Shown: in pieces, positions 1 through 11,969 of the stretch
Layout: each line of letters begins with the position of its first letter
Numbering within the stretch: position 1 is the first letter of the stretch
Source: Polytrichum commune
Lineage: Eukaryota; Streptophyta; Polytrichopsida; Polytrichales; Polytrichaceae
Direction: 5' to 3'
Assembly (NCBI GenBank): GCA_950295325.1
Contig: OX485805.1
Coordinates: forward strand, 21,007,501 to 21,067,500
Length of the DNA stretch: 60,000 nt
The notes under the pieces: generated by a model
Database searches by the model: none
What the model was told of the DNA's origin: nothing
The model's input: the letters and a program-made list of their open reading frames with translations, nothing else
Translations under genes and position numbers: made by a program

Positions 1-1851
1 CATTTTTTGACTCATTTTCTTCTCTTCTCTTCCCTCCTCTCTCCTCCCCTCTCTCAAGCACAAAAGTCTTTGTTAAATTTTCCTTCTTTTTTTTGTCTCA
101 TCTTTCCATACTTTTTCAGAAGTATGCAACTAGTTGTGGTGGTTTGAGATTCCCTAGCGAAGTTTGGCCATACCCGGTGATGCTGAGTTTTGTACATTTC
201 TTCTTATTCTCATTTCGCAAGAAGTTTATGGCTATGATTCATGGCTTGCTTTTTGAAATTCTTTTTGTCGTCTTAGAAGATTTAAGTTAGGGTGTTTCCT
301 TTCAAATGGTTGCCAAATTTTGGGATGGGAGTCTTCTCATTTTTGAATATGACATGTGGACAAGAACTAAGGTATGTGGGTGTTATTTGGTTCATTTCAT
401 GTTCCAAAACTGGAATGACACGCTTTAGTGTTAAACAGTTGAGGAATCAGTGGAAGGATTTGGGAAGGTGAAGATCGAGAAAAGCCTGGTCATTGCAAGA
501 TCATTGGAAGATTTTGGGATCAGAGCCTGCTCCATCCTTGAATGGGAAAGATGGGCAAGGACTAAGGTATGTGGGTGAAATCTCTTTTCTGTTTTGTTTC
601 CTTCTTCACAGATCTAGGAATTTTGTGATGTTTTTATCCACGCATTCAGGAAATCTTGAGTAGCATATATAGTGATGCAGAATGACTTTTCTCTGTCAAA
701 GCTCCAAGATGCATGTTGAATTCCCTAATCACTTTCAGCATACAAAATTATGTGGGTTTGGGTAAAGTATGTTTGCATTCCGCAGTTCAAGGCGAACTTG
801 TTTTCTTCTCCGTAGATTCAGGAGTTGTAGCATAATGTAAGCTAGTCATAAACGGACATTTTTCTCTTTGCACTCACTTCTTGGAGGGAATGAAACATGC
901 AATTAGTGCGAGATGCAAATCCAAGTCGTGCCTAATAGCCACTTTCCTCGTAATTTTTGGAGTTCGGAGGATTATGTTATTCATTGTCAAAGTGAAGATT
1001 CTATAAGTTGTTGAGCGATCATATAGGTCCTCCCAATTATGTTGACTATTGCATGTAGAACGGTTAATAAATTGTGACCATAGAGTCCAATCTCTTTTCA
1101 ACACATGTATTTTTGGTCTCCGTTCTCAAATTTACACCCAACCATTTGCCGCTAAAATGCATGTGTCCATATGATGAGACACCGAATTAGACCCATCTAC
1201 ATTATACCATGACACATTGTGGAAAATTTGAGAAGCACACGAGATGTTGGATTTTATGGTTTAGCATGTTGAGCTCCTAAATTGGTCTCAGGATACGATA
1301 TTATGTGGCTTTGGGTTTGTTTGGTTTGCGTTTTGCAAATCAAGAAGTCTTTTTTTTCTTGACAGATTTGGGAATACACTGTATGGATCCATTCCTCTCA
1401 GTCTTCTCATATGGATGAATCGTTGTCCCAAGTTTTTTTGCACTTGGGATTTATTCTAACAAATCGAGTGTGCATGTATTGTTGATTTGTTTTTTCATAT
1501 GGATTGGTTTTACTCGAGGTTGTGCCTTGTCAAATGATCAAACAACAAAATGTTTCTTTAACATAAGGCTTCATTTGTTGGGTCACATTATAATTTTTTC
1601 AACTCGTAACTCCCACTCCAATATCTGAATATTCACAGTGTTCAAGGTCTTTGTGATTTGCAATTGCAAACCAATTTAAAAAAATAAAAAATAAAAAAAC
1701 TCAACCCAATCCAGTAGCCATAAATGACTAGGGACTTGGAAGTGCCCCACATGAGGGCCACACACTTTAGCCTATTCTAGAGGTGTTGGCTGGAGAAGCC
1801 TACAAACAAATTAACAATTGAACGTGAACACTTTTAGGTTGCAATAGCAGG
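1..1851. other. No recognisable gene; pyrimidine-rich left edge and a short direct repeat
   Basis: The first 90 bases are CT-rich, as in many plant 5' leaders, but no frame after them continues into a recognisable protein. Bases about 325-385 and 511-578 form an imperfect direct repeat of roughly 65-70 bp; both copies end in the same ACTAAGGTATGTGGGTG string, which also looks like a splice donor. A segment near 1010-1160 resembles 23120-23260 in part (shared TCCCAATTATGTTGACTATT-like stretch), so it is probably repetitive. I cannot assign a gene. Confidence 0.4.
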
Positions 1852-3271
1852 TGTGAGCCCAAAATGGTGCCCACAGTTGTTCTTAACCCCTATTGTCCAT
1901 CAAATTCGGGTTTACGAATTGATTATGTTATTTCAAAAACTAAAAAAAGTGCAAGAGTAGACTTTGTTTTAATATTAAAGTAAGGGTGAGGTTGGTGTTT
2001 AGTTAGTTCAATATGTTGAGTTGTTTAAGAAAAATATCATGTTAGTAGAGGTGATTGAATTGGTTTGAAGGTTGGGTTTGGCGGCCAAGCTTAGTGGCCA
2101 ATTTAGGCAGGGCTGTTAGCCGTTTTAGGACAGAAGGCACTGCACCCTAGAATTTCACGGCCCAGGGACGGGCCAGGTGGTTGGGAAGAGCTGCGGCCCT
2201 TCTGGTCTCGAAGTCGAAGCTACCTTGCGGCCAAGAGGTTGCGGGCGGAAGGGCCTAGTGTGTGCATGAATTAGAGCAGCTGACCAGGGATTAGGAGGTT
2301 CCGGCTAGATGCCCAGGGTCGCCCATGAGAGGGAAGCATTGGGCGAAAGGGATGCAATTGCTGGGTCAAGGGTGTGGGACCATTCAGTGCGGGAAGTGGA
2401 CTGTTCGGAGAGAGGTTGGAGACCGGCCATCGAGAGAGCAGGTTGGTGGTTACGGGAAGGAGAAGGTTAGCCGGCCAAGGGAGTGACCGGTGCTAAAAAA
2501 AAATCACAGACTGACAGTTTGGGTTCGGAATGCTTCAAAGAACACCATGTGGATTGTTGGAGGACCCGAGAGATTCGGAGTGTGAAGGTCCGGAGACGAC
2601 CTTGGACAAGTATAGCTGGTAAGAATCTGATGGGAGGACCAGAGAGCAGGGCGGCCAACATGGCTACAGAGATGGATTTACCTCGGAAGCACTGCTGAAC
2701 TCCACCCAACATTGCCGGCTACACTGGTACCATGCCGGAAGGGACCCTGACGGGCCTTGACGGGCTGCCGCAACTACCCAACAGCGTAGATTCAAACTGA
2801 GGGAGAGCACCTGTAGTGTTAGGGGCTCTAAGGGTGGATGAAGGCTCAAGGCACCCGGCTATGGTCTAGATAGAGGACTATAAGGCCAAGAGAGCAGCTA
2901 GGCCTGGTATCCGGTTGGGCCTAGGACATTGATTAGTACAGTTGAAGGGTTAAGGGGGGTAGGAACTTAAGGGGGGTGCAATTAGTAGTTAGTAGCATTA
3001 GCGGTGTGGAATTGGTAGCTCGCATGTGAGTGAATCCATCCTAACACATTGTGTGGGGGGGGATTTCTGTGTGAGGGCTTGGGGTGTTTTTAAACACTCA
3101 GGGCTCATTATTGTGAGTTATTGTGGAATAAATGGCATTGTTTGTGGTATTCCTGACATGACCGTGGCTGAGCAACATCATCGAGAGTAGTGGCATGTGT
3201 GACAATGAACATGTCAATCTTAAGCCTCCATTCGGATTACCACGCAAAGGGGTGGGGCTTTAGGACTGACA
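1852..3271 (+). mobile_element. Solo LTR, TGTGAG family, copy 1
   Basis: The element begins TGTGAGCCCAAAATGGTGCC and ends GGACTGACA, with a perfect 5-bp duplication GCAGG at 1847-1851 and 3272-3276. No primer-binding site, internal region or second LTR adjoins it, so it is read as a solo LTR left by recombination between two LTRs. A poly(A) signal AATAAA lies at 3127-3132. The last 45 bases match the ends of the other three complete copies (a GGATTACxACGCAxAAGGGGTGG-like pattern). The middle (about 2080-2900) is GC-richer than the surroundings and carries only chance open frames. Ty1 or Ty3 affiliation cannot be told from the LTR. Confidence 0.82.
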
Positions 3272-4558
3272 GCAGGCTAGAGTACTTGTGTAGGTGATAC
3301 ACTTTGCCCCATCCTTCAACCTTTTTACCAACATGATGGTTGGTTATATATCCATCATGATTAATTGTCAAAGAATCACCCTGAATAATATCAATGTAGG
3401 ACTTTGATCTACATAGGGCTATGTTGTTAGAAAGTTGTTAAAACAATTTTGAAGATGAAAACTTATCTATGCAATAGAAAGTTTGCTTCTTAATTGAGTG
3501 ATACTCTTTGCAGCCACATCATGAAATATGACTAGATACACATGCGTTGTGGATTTGTGAATATTACCCTTCATTAATAACAACACGGAAACAATTTGGT
3601 TTGCACAAGGCTCTAGACTCCAAACACTTGAAAAAATACTTACATGAACATTACTAACAACTTATCTTGGCAACAAATTATGTTGTTCTCTCTAAAATAT
3701 TTACCTCATGTGTTGTCATGTCACTTATGTTGGATTGTATTGTGGTGGACATAACCAATGAATGTTGCACAAATCTAGAATGCTTGACGTGGCTAATTTG
3801 GAAATATGTGATAATGGCATGCATAAGCCTTCAGATGAGCATCCATAAGCCATTTTGAATATACTACACTTTCTTTATAAATTGATGAGATGACTAGAAA
3901 GTAATTCACCATTTCCATTCTCGGTGTATGTGTGCAGGGCATGAGACAACAAAGATGAACAACATATATACTCAATTTTGTTGATAGTGATGTGATAGCT
4001 TGTTGTTTGTGCTTAATTTGTAAAATTATGTTTACCTCTAAGCGAGTTTGTGGTTTGATGAACATGAGGTGATTTTGAGCAATCATATCCACTGTTCTTT
4101 TGCTCAAGTCTTAAAACTTAGAGGTGCCAATATTCTATGGCTAAAAGTAAAATAATAATAATATTTAAAGACCATGCTTTATCGCAATTCCTAAAGCAAT
4201 GATTCTAGTGTTCCAACTAATGAATCCTTCTCATGTGAGTGCATAAGTTGTCATGGCTTGACCCCTTTACAAGTCGATATGAGTCAATGGAGTGATTCTT
4301 GACGCACTCAATTTGTAGGGATAGAGTTCAACATAGATATTGGAAAAGTTTTTTATAAGGTCTGCAGGGATAGAGGTGGGCGCAAAGTTTTTGCCATCAC
4401 CAGGTTCATCACCAGGTTCATCAACATCTACATCAATGCCTTCTACAACCATGCAAAGTCAGGGGAATACAAGAGGTTGCTTTGGCTCAACAGTGTGGCA
4501 AATGCACAATGGAGAGAGGTATCATTGAAGCAAATCGAACTTTTGATGAAGCAATGCA
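3272..4558. other. No recognisable gene
   Basis: AT-rich sequence with short chance frames. A 12-bp direct duplication (two CATCACCAGGTT-type units) lies near 4395-4420. The stretch 4430-4558 may be the degraded start of the hAT transposase that follows, but I could not align it with confidence. Confidence 0.35.
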
Positions 4559-5975
4559 ATGTTTTTTCAAGTTGTTTATTATGTAGGGAAGGAGCTCATA
4601 CCATTTGATAAATTCCTTGGTTTGTGTGCTTTGTTGATTAGTATGAAAACCAATATGCCTAAGAGGTTATATCATGACAAAAATTTATATGCAAAACTAT
4701 ATTATGACATTTTGTTTGTTGTGCAAAAGAAGGTGTTGGATCAAGTTAGAGACATGAAGTTTTATGGTGTCATGATTGATGAATCAACTAACTTATTAGT
4801 GACTAATCATTTGGTGATGTTTGCTACGTTTGTAGAGGAAAGTGGGCCCTTATGTGTATTTTTAGGCCTCTTACATATTAACGACAATAAGAATGATGTT
4901 GGAGTGATTTTGAAACCCTAACTAAAAATATAAAGAAATTGGGCTTAGATGTTGATAAGTGCATTGCTTTTGGTTTTGATGGTGTTGCAATGATGAGTAG
5001 CAAGAGGGTATGAGTGGCCATTCAATTCAAGGACCTAGTAAATCCGTTCCTAAACTTAGTTCGATGTGTGGCACATGCAACTAATCTTGTGGCCTTGGAT
5101 GCTATTAAGGCTCCAAATTGGAAGGAGCTATTGAAGAATATAGACAACATCATCAATGTCGTTGCTGACACTTCAAGAAGTCTTCCAAATGCAAAAAATG
5201 CTTCAAGATTTCCATTAGAATTAAATAGCCCACAGAAAAGTCTTAAGCTTTACTAGAAGATTTGTTGGCTTTTGAGGTGGCAAGCAATCACTGCCTTTGT
5301 GATTCGTTAGAACCAGTGCTAACTTATTATAGAGACACCCTTGTTGGAATGGAGGACGATGCTAGACAACAAATTCACTTGAAGTTCAAAAACTTCAAGA
5401 ACATATATATATCTATATATATATATATAGCCTTTACTTTCTAGCAAACATATTGCACTTGTTGTTAATATTATCTCAAAATTTTCAACTTAGATTTGTG
5501 GATGTGACAACTGCGAGCACTGTTGTAAGAATATATGGTATTGATTCACATATTCTTTATAGAGGAAACACAGAATCTTAATGTCAATCTTATCAACAAA
5601 TAAATATGTTGTCATACCATACCTTAATATGGATCAATTGGAGGATACTTACGACTTTTACTCAATGAGATTAGGGGTGCAAAATTTCACAATACCAACA
5701 TGGTTTGTGATCACACTAGGCAAGACCTAATTGAGGCCTTGGCTTTTCAGAAGAGATTTGGAATTGTTGTATGCTTTACAAATGTGATTTGAAGACAACT
5801 AAATCATGGATGCATTCAAGATTTTGGGACCTATTAACATGGCCACACTACAAGTTGAATTGGCATGTTGAAAATTACAAGAGCTAGAGATTTTTTGTGC
5901 TCATTATGGAGTGTCGCAGGAGTTTCATGATAAGACATTTCTACCTTTAATAGTATCAATGACAACAAAGTAAGT
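4559..5975 (+). pseudogene. Degenerate hAT-superfamily transposase (ZNF862/KIAA1586-like type)
   Basis: A hAT DDE transposase cuts and pastes DNA flanked by short inverted repeats and 8-bp duplications. Broken frames here read in family order. At 4559-4918 there is FYGVMIDEST, the usual context of the first catalytic Asp, then HLVMFATFVEES and PLCVFLGLLHI. After a frame change comes IAFGFDGVAMM, the second acidic motif (about 4960-5000). After a TGA at 5011 come VNPFLNLVRCVAHATNLVAL with the conserved C-x-A-H-x-x-N-L, and the SQK-type helix. After a TAG at 5254 come remnants of the WLxRWQAITAxCDSLE block. Weaker C-terminal traces (AFKILGPINM, FCAHYGVSQEFHDKTF) extend to about 5975. At least two stops and two frame changes make it inactive. 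No terminal repeats were found. Confidence 0.75.
5403..5429. repeat. AT microsatellite inside the hAT relic
   Basis: Alternating AT with one interruption, inserted in the decayed transposase. Confidence 0.9.
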
Positions 5976-6499
5976 TTTTTCTCTTCAAGCTACAGGCAAT
6001 CACATATTGGAGTGACAAATCCTTCAAAGATGTGTGAGCAATGGTACTTTGGCATGACACACTTTTAAAAAAATGAAGACTTGGTTGTTTTGGCAAATAT
6101 TGCCCATCTACAATGTGTAAGCACTGCTAGTTTTCAAAAGGGTGTTTTATTAGTCTAAAATTTTCTTCAAAACAAAACACCACAACCAAAAGCTAACAAA
6201 AAATCTAGAGAGTTGCTTTGAGTAGCACTTGAAGGTCCAATTGTGAGCCCAAAATGGTGCCCACATGTGTTCTTAACCCTTTGAAACTATTAGAAGTTAT
6301 GTTTTGATGTTTTATAATTATTCACAAAAATACAAAAAGAGTGAGGCTTGAGTGAAGTTATGTTTAGACCTTAGGTTGATTAGAAGTTTAGCGGTATGAA
6401 GAAAGTTCCTTAGTTAGGTGAGCATAGTGTGTGGTGAATCAAGGGTGGCTCCTTGAGATAAATGTTTGAATTAGGATCTATGTTGTTGGTTTAAGAGTT

Positions 6500-6677
6500 G
6501 AAGGCTTAAATGATAGGATGAGAGCCTACAAAGTAGGAAATAATCAAAATATTTATCTTGAGCCTTGGGGGTGCTCACCTACTCCCTTGAAGACTTAAAA
6601 GATAAGATGAGAGCCTATAAAGTAGGAAATGATCAAAAAATTTATCTTGAGCCTTGGGGGTGCTCACGTACTTCCTT
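6500..6677 (+). repeat. 89-bp direct duplication in the LTR upstream of its TATA box
   Basis: Two copies with period 89 bp (6500-6588 and 6589-6677), each running from GAAGRCTTAAA through AGTAGGAAAT to CTTGGGGGTGCTCAC. They differ at only a few positions. Their place immediately before the TATA-like box suggests duplicated U3 promoter or enhancer sequence; that role is inference. Confidence 0.8.
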
Positions 6678-6684
6678 TCACCTC

Positions 6685-6694
6685 ACTATATAAT
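6685..6694 (+). promoter_or_regulatory. Candidate LTR TATA box
   Basis: ACTATATAAT, followed by a pyrimidine-rich tract (TCTTCACTCTTCCCTCTCC) like a plant initiator region. It sits right after the 89-bp duplication in solo LTR copy 2. Confidence 0.5.
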
Positions 6695-7017
6695 CTTCAC
6701 TCTTCCCTCTCCTTTTTTTTTTTTTCCTTTGTGCTCCTTGGCACCCCACGTATTATGAGTGTGGGTGTGTGGGAAGCAAGAAATGAGCACGGGTGTGTGC
6801 AAGGTCTCAAGGTGAAGAACCAAGACTAATTAGCCTTGAAGTTAGTTGACACTTATTAGGAGTAGTCTTTGGTTTGAGGCATTTAAAGCTTAGCTCGTTG
6901 TGTTCAACTTATAGAATTTAGACTTATATCATTTAAATTTATAGTATTTAGAATTATGACATTCATAATTGTAGCATCTAGATTCATGTTAGATTTAAAG
7001 CATTCAACCTTGTAGGC

Positions 7018-7265
7018 TTTAAGGCGGAGGCCACTTAGGCTAGCTGCTGGTTTTAAGTTGGAGGCAGTCGGCTTAGTTGTTGGTTTGAAGTTGGAGGCAG
7101 TTGGCTTAGCTGCTGGTTTGAAGTTGGAGGCAGTCGGGCTTAGCTGCTGGTTTGAAGTTGGAGGCAGTCGGGCTTAGCTGCTGGTTTGAAGTTGGAGGCA
7201 GTTAGACTTAGCGGCTGGGTTGAAGAGGGAGGCTAGTTAGGCCTAGCGGCTGGGTTAAGTAGAGC
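7018..7265 (+). repeat. Minisatellite of ~36 bp, about seven units, inside solo LTR copy 2
   Basis: The unit contains GGCTTAGCTGCTGGTTTGAA followed by GTTGGAGGCAGT. Central units are almost identical; outer ones diverge. A related minisatellite sits at the matching place in the minus-strand copy at 29540-29850. Confidence 0.85.
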
Positions 7266-7844
7266 CAGTTAGATTTAGCGAATGGGTTAAGGAGGAATCT
7301 AGTTCCAACTAGTTGTACACTCCCGAGTCTAAGCTAGATCGACAAGCTAAGTTACTAATAATTAGTGAAGATGGTTAATTAGACTAATTAGTTAGGCTAG
7401 AGGGTTAGGCTAGTTGGTTTAGGCTAGTTGGTTTAGTGATTTAGATTTGTGAGGGACTTGTGGAAGAAGAAGTAATGTTAAATTATATAAGTGTTTTTCA
7501 ACACTTGTATTAAATCTTATGTGCCTCATAGAATCAACACATCATAACCTCAGCGAGGTGTCATGCACTAGTGAAAAATCGACAGCCAGAACCAAAGTTG
7601 CAAGGGGGAAATCATTGAAGGCATGCGTGGCAAAGGCAGTGGGGTGGACTCTGGAAAAAACCAAGGATGTGTCTATGCACGAGGTTCACACTAATAAAAT
7701 GTCATGATTTGAATTAAGTTAGAAACTCATCAAGGTAAAACGTACATTCCATGTTACCACAAGTTGTTATGTTACACATGTGATCTCCAAACCTATTACC
7801 CGGACTAGGATGCTTAAGAGTGGTAGGTTTGGCCTCACACCAAT

Positions 7845-8896
7845 CCAATGTCATCATGATATTTTTGCGGAGGCCATGGGTATATAGAAGGACAACACCA
7901 AATTTAGGTACTTGTTTTTCCATCCCGAAAGGTAATTGCCCGGTTTGGGAGACACTAAAATTGATGAGTATCCTTGAGTTGCTTTTGAAATTATGATATA
8001 TGTTATTTGAACTTTGACATGTATGTTTGATCCTTACGTTACGTTTGCGTACTAACCCTTAAACTCATTGGACCCATTTAGAATTGAATAAGCTCTCAGC
8101 TTATAGAGGTTTTGTTTTTACCACAGTCCCTCATTAAAACTTCATGACATAAATATCACAAAAACTCCTCACCTATGTCAGTGTGTATAGACTTTGTTTG
8201 ATAAATAAATAAATAATTGACGTCGGGCCACCCGACGTGAATTTGAGCCCATTGGCCCTATTCTACTCAAGAATCCTCTTGATGTAGGGTGATGTTTACT
8301 ACCTACTTTGCGGTGGGTGGGCTCTTGGCTTCCTACCTAGTTAGTTAGTTTTTTTTGTCAAGTAGAAAGAAGATTTCACATTGGGAATCGAACTGCCAAC
8401 CACTTCATTTGAAACTGGGTACCTCTTTACTATCACCCGGTATATTAGGATCATCTCAAACCTTTGTTTGTTAATGATTATGATCTACCTCTAAGTTGAA
8501 TTTGAACTCCTTTCTTTCATGTACTGTTAACCCTTAAAGGCTTTAAATGTTATGAAGTACACTAGCAATAGACCATATTTTGGTCCCTTGGCCTTTAGAC
8601 GATTATGGTACATGAAGAAAGGTCTTAAAGGTCAAGTGCATTCCTTTCCAATCTATGAATGATGTCTAAGTGCACAGACAACCCTTTACATAACAAAAAA
8701 TTCATAGATGACGATATCTGTCTATGAATCTACCTGAAGTCATCTAGTGAATAGTTTGCTCAAACCAACACATATACATAAAAGGAGTACAAATTCTAAC
8801 ATATGACTAGGGTTTTGACACATATTAAGCATCTTCGGGTAACTGATATCACATACAACCCTAAATCCACTCCATCTTATTAGTAAAGATATGTTA
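7845..8896. other. No gene; small palindrome and possible SINE
   Basis: No coding signal. An 8-bp perfect stem ACGTCGGG/CCCGACGT with a 3-nt loop lies at 8220-8238. A possible tRNA-derived sequence at 8350-8460 is listed separately. Confidence 0.4.
8360..8445 (-). mobile_element. Possible tRNA-derived SINE head
   Basis: On the minus strand, GGGTGATAGTAAAGAGGT (8421-8438) resembles a pol III A box, and AGTTCGATTCCC (8382-8393) closely matches a B box, about 30 bp apart as in plant SINEs. No 3' tail or target duplication was identified, so the boundaries are approximate. Confidence 0.33.
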
Positions 8897-9384
8897 GGGC
8901 CACTTCACACGAGAGCCAAGAGCCATGACCATGAAATTGTGAGAGCCCAAAAGAAAGTGTACAAAGGCCGTCCTAAGATGCTTCCAAAATCATGTAGTGT
9001 GGTCACGGATCCTCAAGTGTAGTATGAAGTCATATGTGACTAGACCCTCAATCAAATGCTATTTCAATGAATTTCTATTCATGCGAGTCCTCACACATGA
9101 TAAATTAGAATAAACCAACGACTGTGAGCGTTTGGAGTGCCATGGTCTCCCAGTTTTGTGTCAGGCCTACCTCCAAGAGGTGGTCTTTGAAAATAATCCA
9201 AGTGACCATGAAACATGATCCATTCGATGCCATGTAGGAATCCATGTAAATTTTACATCCATCTTGCATTCACATACTCCGTTGGTCCCTCAAGCGTAGT
9301 GTGAAGCAAACTTGGACCGGCTTGCCTTTTCCACCAATGAGTGTACTTGTCAACAGCCTCTCAGTCTCGTGTGTGAAGTGACCC
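8897..9384 (+). mobile_element. PIF/Harbinger-type MITE, family A, copy 1
   Basis: Terminal inverted repeat GGGCCACTTCACAC at the left, GTGTGTGAAGTGACCC at the right, flanked by a perfect 3-bp TTA duplication (8894-8896 and 9385-9387). The TWA target and GGG start are typical of PIF/Harbinger. It has no coding capacity. A second copy of the same 0.5-kb sequence lies at 40695-41197, collinear throughout. Confidence 0.85.
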
Positions 9385-9387
9385 TTA

Positions 9388-10245
9388 AACTACAAAGTGA
9401 AGCTCAAAGAGAAAGCATCTCTTTCATCTTATAGTTTGGTGAAGCTTGTAGATGTCTTGTACACGAGGTACACAATAACTTGCATCAATAATGTCTTAGG
9501 GACTAGCATCTATCACGGGCTACCTTCCTTAAGCATTCAATATCTTCTAGAATGTAGGACATCTATTCCTATTGAAACACACAATTAGGACAATTGTACA
9601 TTGATAGTTGTGTGCACAACACATTCTAGCATACAATTAGCTATGAATTAATCATTTTTTATTCAAATACTTATTCTAATCAAACACCTATGTTAAGTGT
9701 TGTGTGCTTAAGTGTGGATCAATTGTTAAACACCAAAAAAATGGATCAAAAGTGATTGGACTACTTCTTCAAATTTTGCATGTTATTATAGTTTCAATAA
9801 TGAACAAAATTAGGAAAACCTACATGATCCTTCAAAAACAAAAGATTCTATACTTTGATATTGAATAAGATATGTGTACAAGCTTCAAAATTGATAAGAA
9901 ATTTGGTGATGGCCTTTCAATGGACTTGCTACCCATGTTCTTCTATTGATTGCATGTTCAATATCCTACAAGAAGTGGGCTAATTAGAAAATGTAGCCAT
10001 TTAAGACCAATCCACCTTAGATGGAATCATGGCAAATTGAAATAATGTGACACACCACATCATGACCATGTTGCTTGTTTGTGTAGTGGTGTGGCATCAT
10101 AAATGTAACACGCTAACTTGGATCGAGCTAGAACTTAGCATGGTCACCCTATTTGAAGTTTTTATTATTTATAAAGCCCCCATACTAATCGTGCATATTG
10201 AGAAATTCCATTGTCTTGATAGATAGTGTACTCCACACCAATGAT
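9388..10245. other. Unclassified dispersed repeat, no gene
   Basis: The interval about 9650-10080 shares two separated blocks in the same order and spacing (about 310-330 bp apart) with 21770-22170: a CAAACACCTATGTT-like block and an AAGTGGG...CCATTTAAGACC block. A weaker copy of the first block is at 37590-37700. No termini or protein were recognised. Confidence 0.45.
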
Positions 10246-10457
10246 CGGGGAGAACCGGCAGTTAGTTACAAATGAACCGGTTGAGTTTGAGAAATAACCG
10301 GTTGAAGTTCAAGACTGCAGGAAATTTACCGATCGTTTCCGAGGAATTTATAGAATATGCCCCAATTTAACAAAGGAAAACCGGAGGATGTCAACATGTA
10401 ACCGGTTGGACTAGCAAGCACTAGGATCTCTGCCGTTTATGCCCCAAAATCTCCCCG
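10246..10457 (+). mobile_element. CCGGTT-rich MITE, copy A
   Basis: Ends CGGGGAGAACCGG and CAAAATCTCCCCG form short inverted termini around 212 bp. Inside are AACCGGTT-type units (GAACCGGTTGAG, AATAACCGGTTGAAG, GTAACCGGTTGG). Related copies lie at 34160-34372, 35716-35838 (broken) and 46540-47181 (interrupted by another MITE). The target duplication is unclear, so the superfamily is not assigned. Confidence 0.65.
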
Positions 10458-10502
10458 ATCACTGCTCCACACTAGTAACCATTACTAATGTCTTCTTCCT
10501 CC

Positions 10503-10998
10503 CCTAGGGAGTGCACTGTTCAAATACTGTATTTATACACGTGGGTGCACAAAAGGGGTATTATTTAAAACAAGCATGTACAAAATGTACGTACAAGAGA
10601 CATATTGCTATTAAGCAAGAAGTAGATATACATGAGGCTATAGAAAAATATATGTAAAGTTCGCATTTACGCGTTTACGCGTTCAAGTCAGACCTGGACC
10701 AAGAATCATGTGTTTTTTCATCCACTAAGTAACAACTTTATAACTAAAAATCTATGATTTGATATTATACATATAATAGGGCCATATTTTTGCATTTCCA
10801 AACATTTGTACACATGTTATATACAATTTCTGTATTTGTTTTTGGACCCTTGTGTACGTATGGAAATGTATTTTGAAGCAATCAGATTTGTAAGTATATT
10901 GCTTGATTTTAGCAAAAATAAAATGTATACAGGGGTATTTTAATAAGGGGCATGCACGCACGTGATGCTTGGTTTTAATGAATAGTGCACTCCCTGAG
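10503..10998 (+). mobile_element. hAT-type MITE, family H, copy 1
   Basis: Termini CCTAGGGAGTGCACTGTTCA and, read inward from the right, CTCAGGGAGTGCACTATTCA. A perfect 8-bp duplication CTTCCTCC lies at 10495-10502 and 10999-11006; this length is diagnostic of hAT-type transposition. The interior is AT-rich and non-coding. Longer relatives are at 18585, 28296 and 41434. Confidence 0.87.
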
Positions 10999-11006
10999 CT
11001 TCCTCC

Positions 11007-11334
11007 TAAGGCCAAATTACCGTACCCCCCCCCCCCCTTTTGCCTATTGTTTTGGTATGGTCAAGTAGACAAAAATGTGCCGCCAAAGAAAATGGTAACA
11101 CCACCAATCATATTGTTTGCGCCACTTGACACTACACACCCAGGTCAATGAACGGTAACCATCCACATTCACTTTGACTCGAAGAAAAATCCTCATTTCA
11201 CTTATAAGAACAAAACCTTTGTAACCATGAGTTGGGATACTTCAAAGCCACGCCCTTTCTAAAGCAACTACCTTCAACAACGAATTCGAAAGAAATTATT
11301 CAAATGAATTGGTATTTAGCACCTCATACACAAT
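11007..11334. other. No gene; 13-base C run
   Basis: A run of 13 C at 11025-11037, otherwise featureless. Confidence 0.4.
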
Positions 11335-11600
11335 TGTGAGCCCAAGTTTGTGCCCACATTAATCATAAATGAAATATATTATGTGGAATGATAGCATCAT
11401 TTACACATAGACGGCTTTGACTAGGGGTGATAGAGTTTGTTGAGATAAATCCTTTTTTGGCTGAAGCCATGGTTAAATTAAGGTTTTGATCAAACCCAAG
11501 GCTTGAGAGAAGTCTTTTGTAGGTGAGATTAACTGACGATTGAATAAAATGGGAAACTTTATACCCATGATGAGGCATTGGCTTCACGTCATGTGGTAGT
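11335..11600 (+). mobile_element. 5' fragment of a TGTGAG-family LTR
   Basis: Begins TGTGAGCCCAAGTTTGTGCC, matching the first ~24 bases of the four complete LTRs, preceded by ACAAT. The conserved 3' LTR end was not found downstream, and the Harbinger-type MITE at 11970 follows, so this copy is read as truncated. The right limit is a guess. Confidence 0.5.
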
Positions 11601-11969
11601 TTTGGGGTTTCTTTAGTAGATGCTTTGGTGGGCTTTCTGTGGTGGGGTCATTGTTCTTGTTTTTTCTCCTGTGTTGGCGGTGTGATGCGCTTGAGGGGCC
11701 CACCGCTTTTTCAAAATGGGCACATTTTTATGTTTATGATAGATAATCCACACAAATGGTATGGACAACCAACAAATGGCTCCCAACATAAGGGGCTACT
11801 TTTAGCTCCAATTTGGCTAGTTAAAGTCATTAGATGTAACCAATGTTAGTAGGGCCCAATCCCTAGTGGCATGCACAAATAGGTGTGGGTAGGCTATTAA
11901 TTCATCTTGCATTTGTCTGTTGACCTTTCTACTTTCATACATACATACCTACAATCTTCAAGCATCTAA

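Larger units (their letters stand above)
6242..7839 (+). mobile_element. Solo LTR, TGTGAG family, copy 2
   Basis: It starts TGTGAGCCCAAAATGGTGCC and ends GGTTTGGCCTCACA, so the termini are the inverted pair TGTGAG/CTCACA. Perfect 5-bp duplication CCAAT occurs at 6237-6241 and 7840-7844. Inside are an 89-bp direct duplication (6500-6677), a TATA-like box directly after it, and a 36-bp minisatellite (about 7018-7265). The 3' end (CCCGGACTAGGATGCTTAAG) matches the minus-strand copy at 28969-30307. No internal retrotransposon domain follows, hence solo LTR. Confidence 0.85.

Noticed and set aside
359-578. Two ACTAAGGTATGTGGGTG strings that look like exon ends with splice donors
   Set aside because: They belong to an imperfect direct repeat, and no frame across them gives a recognisable protein.
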